In this document: in pieces, positions 63,430-64,000 of the stretch
How positions within the stretch are numbered: position 1 is the stretch's first letter
How the letters are laid out: each line of letters opens with the position of its first letter
NCBI GenBank assembly: GCA_002356635.1
Contig: CP023454.1
Coordinates: 2,526,501 to 2,590,500 of the forward strand
Origin: Rhodobacteraceae bacterium QY30
GTDB taxonomy: Bacteria > Pseudomonadota > Alphaproteobacteria > Rhodobacterales > Rhodobacteraceae
Reading direction: 5' to 3'
DNA length: 64,000 bases
Translations under genes and position numbers: made by a program
Notes under the pieces: generated by a model
Database searches by the model: none
Told to the model about the DNA's origin: nothing
The model's input: only the letters and a program-made list of their open reading frames with translations

Positions 63430-64000
63430 ATGGCAAAATCACCCGCATCGACCTTTACCTGCACCGCCTGTGGCGCGGCCCATCGCAAATGGGCGGGGCG
63501 CTGCGACGCCTGCGGCGCCTGGAATTCGATCATCGAGGCCGCGCCCCTGACCACCGGGCCTTCCGGCAAGGGGCTGGGGGCGGCGCGCGGGCGCACGATC
63601 CCGCTGACGACCCTTGCGACCGAAGAGGCCCCGCCCCCCCGCACCGGATCGGGCATGGCCGAACTGGACCGGGTGCTGGGCGGCGGGCTGGTGGCGGCCT
63701 CGGCCATTCTGGTGGGCGGGGATCCGGGCATCGGCAAATCCACACTCCTGTTGCAGGCGGCGGCCAGTTTCGCGCGCGCCGGCCTGAAGTGCCTTTACAT
63801 CTCGGGCGAGGAAGCCTCGGCCCAGGTTCGGATGCGGGCAAATCGTCTGGGCCTGGCGCAGGCGCCCGTCGCGCTGGGGGCGGAAACCAACCTGCGCGAC
63901 ATCCTGACGACGCTGGATGCCGAACGCCCGGACCTTGCCATCATCGATTCGATCCAGACTATGTGGTCGGACACGGTGGAAGCGGCGCCGGGGTCGGTCA
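63430..64000 (+). CDS. radA: DNA repair protein RadA, N-terminal part
   Basis: 190 codons are visible and the gene runs off the right edge. A four-Cys zinc finger opens the protein (FTCTACGAAHRKWAGRCDACGAW). The ATPase follows with GGDPGIGKSTLL (Walker A), YISGEEASAQVRMRA and DLAIIDSIQTM (Walker B). RadA/Sms is a RecA-family branch-migration factor in recombinational repair. The KNRFG motif and Lon-like domain should lie beyond the window. Confidence 0.95.
   Translation, partial: MAKSPASTFTCTACGAAHRKWAGRCDACGAWNSIIEAAPLTTGPSGKGLGAARGRTIPLTTLATEEAPPPRTGSGMAELDRVLGGGLVAASAILVGGDPGIGKSTLLLQAAASFARAGLKCLYISGEEASAQVRMRANRLGLAQAPVALGAETNLRDILTTLDAERPDLAIIDSIQTMWSDTVEAAPGSV

Overview
This is a high-G+C stretch of chromosome, almost certainly from an alphaproteobacterium of the Rhodobacterales (Rhodobacteraceae; Rhodobacter/Paracoccus-like). 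The clade markers are gcrA (a cell-cycle regulator confined to alphaproteobacteria), a facing hemC/hemE pair, an MaeB-type malic enzyme, a tesA / LolD-like ABC / FtsX-like locus, and many small lipoproteins of the kind common in this family. Gene density is about one gene per kb. Start codons repeatedly overlap the previous stop (ATGA or GTGA), and Shine-Dalgarno sites are strong. I saw no phage, insertion sequence, CRISPR array or rRNA operon. One tRNA, tRNA-Gly(UCC), is present.

Layout. 0-6.1 kb: start of an ABC exporter, tRNA-Gly, a periplasmic 5'-nucleotidase-like protein, the DUF952-pyrD-arsC-like operon, and two hotdog thioesterases co-transcribed with a MATE exporter. 6.3-13.6 kb: two paralogous MerR regulators, then a fatty-acid beta-oxidation cluster (acyl-CoA dehydrogenase, small protein, thiolase, cupin, FadJ-type multienzyme). 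13.7-18.4 kb: glutathionylspermidine synthase-like protein with a YgiB-like lipoprotein, an EamA transporter, a membrane protein resembling an M48 peptidase without its zinc motif, and a SPOR protein. 18.4-23.0 kb: nucleoside-salvage operon cdd-deoA-deoB-add-upp. 23.2-30.9 kb: maeB, an outer-membrane barrel, prpE, an unusual NtrC-type response regulator and nadK. 31.1-35.1 kb: glyA, an esterase, cytochrome b561 and several small membrane proteins or lipoproteins. 35.2-36.1 kb: one AT-rich foreign-looking gene. 36.2-45.6 kb: lepA, an HMA metallochaperone, rpmB, meaB, hrpB, a DUF1993 gene, argF and argD. 46.0-53.3 kb: gcrA, tesA facing an ABC-FtsX exporter, an FAD oxidase and an MFS transporter. 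53.3-64 kb: hemC, hemE, an aminotransferase, EamA and LysE transporters, hemF, two tandem paralogous lipoproteins, the alr-mlaE-mlaF operon, a small membrane protein and the start of radA.

Most of the window is core metabolism: beta-oxidation to acetyl- and propionyl-CoA (FadE/FadA/FadJ, PrpE, MeaB, MaeB), pyrimidine and purine nucleoside salvage, arginine, heme and one-carbon metabolism, and translation and repair housekeeping.

No clearly new multi-gene system is visible. The points worth a second look are protein families that have lost canonical residues: an adenosine deaminase homologue missing several catalytic and metal-binding residues inside an otherwise intact salvage operon, a 5'-nucleotidase with altered metal ligands, and an NtrC-type activator with altered receiver, Walker B and GAFTGA motifs. 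Others are a 21-bp-spaced repeat upstream of gcrA, stem-loops with stop codons in the loop between convergent genes, an AT-rich orphan membrane gene, and a cysteine-rich tandem lipoprotein pair. All family assignments are by eye from translated sequence; no database search was run.
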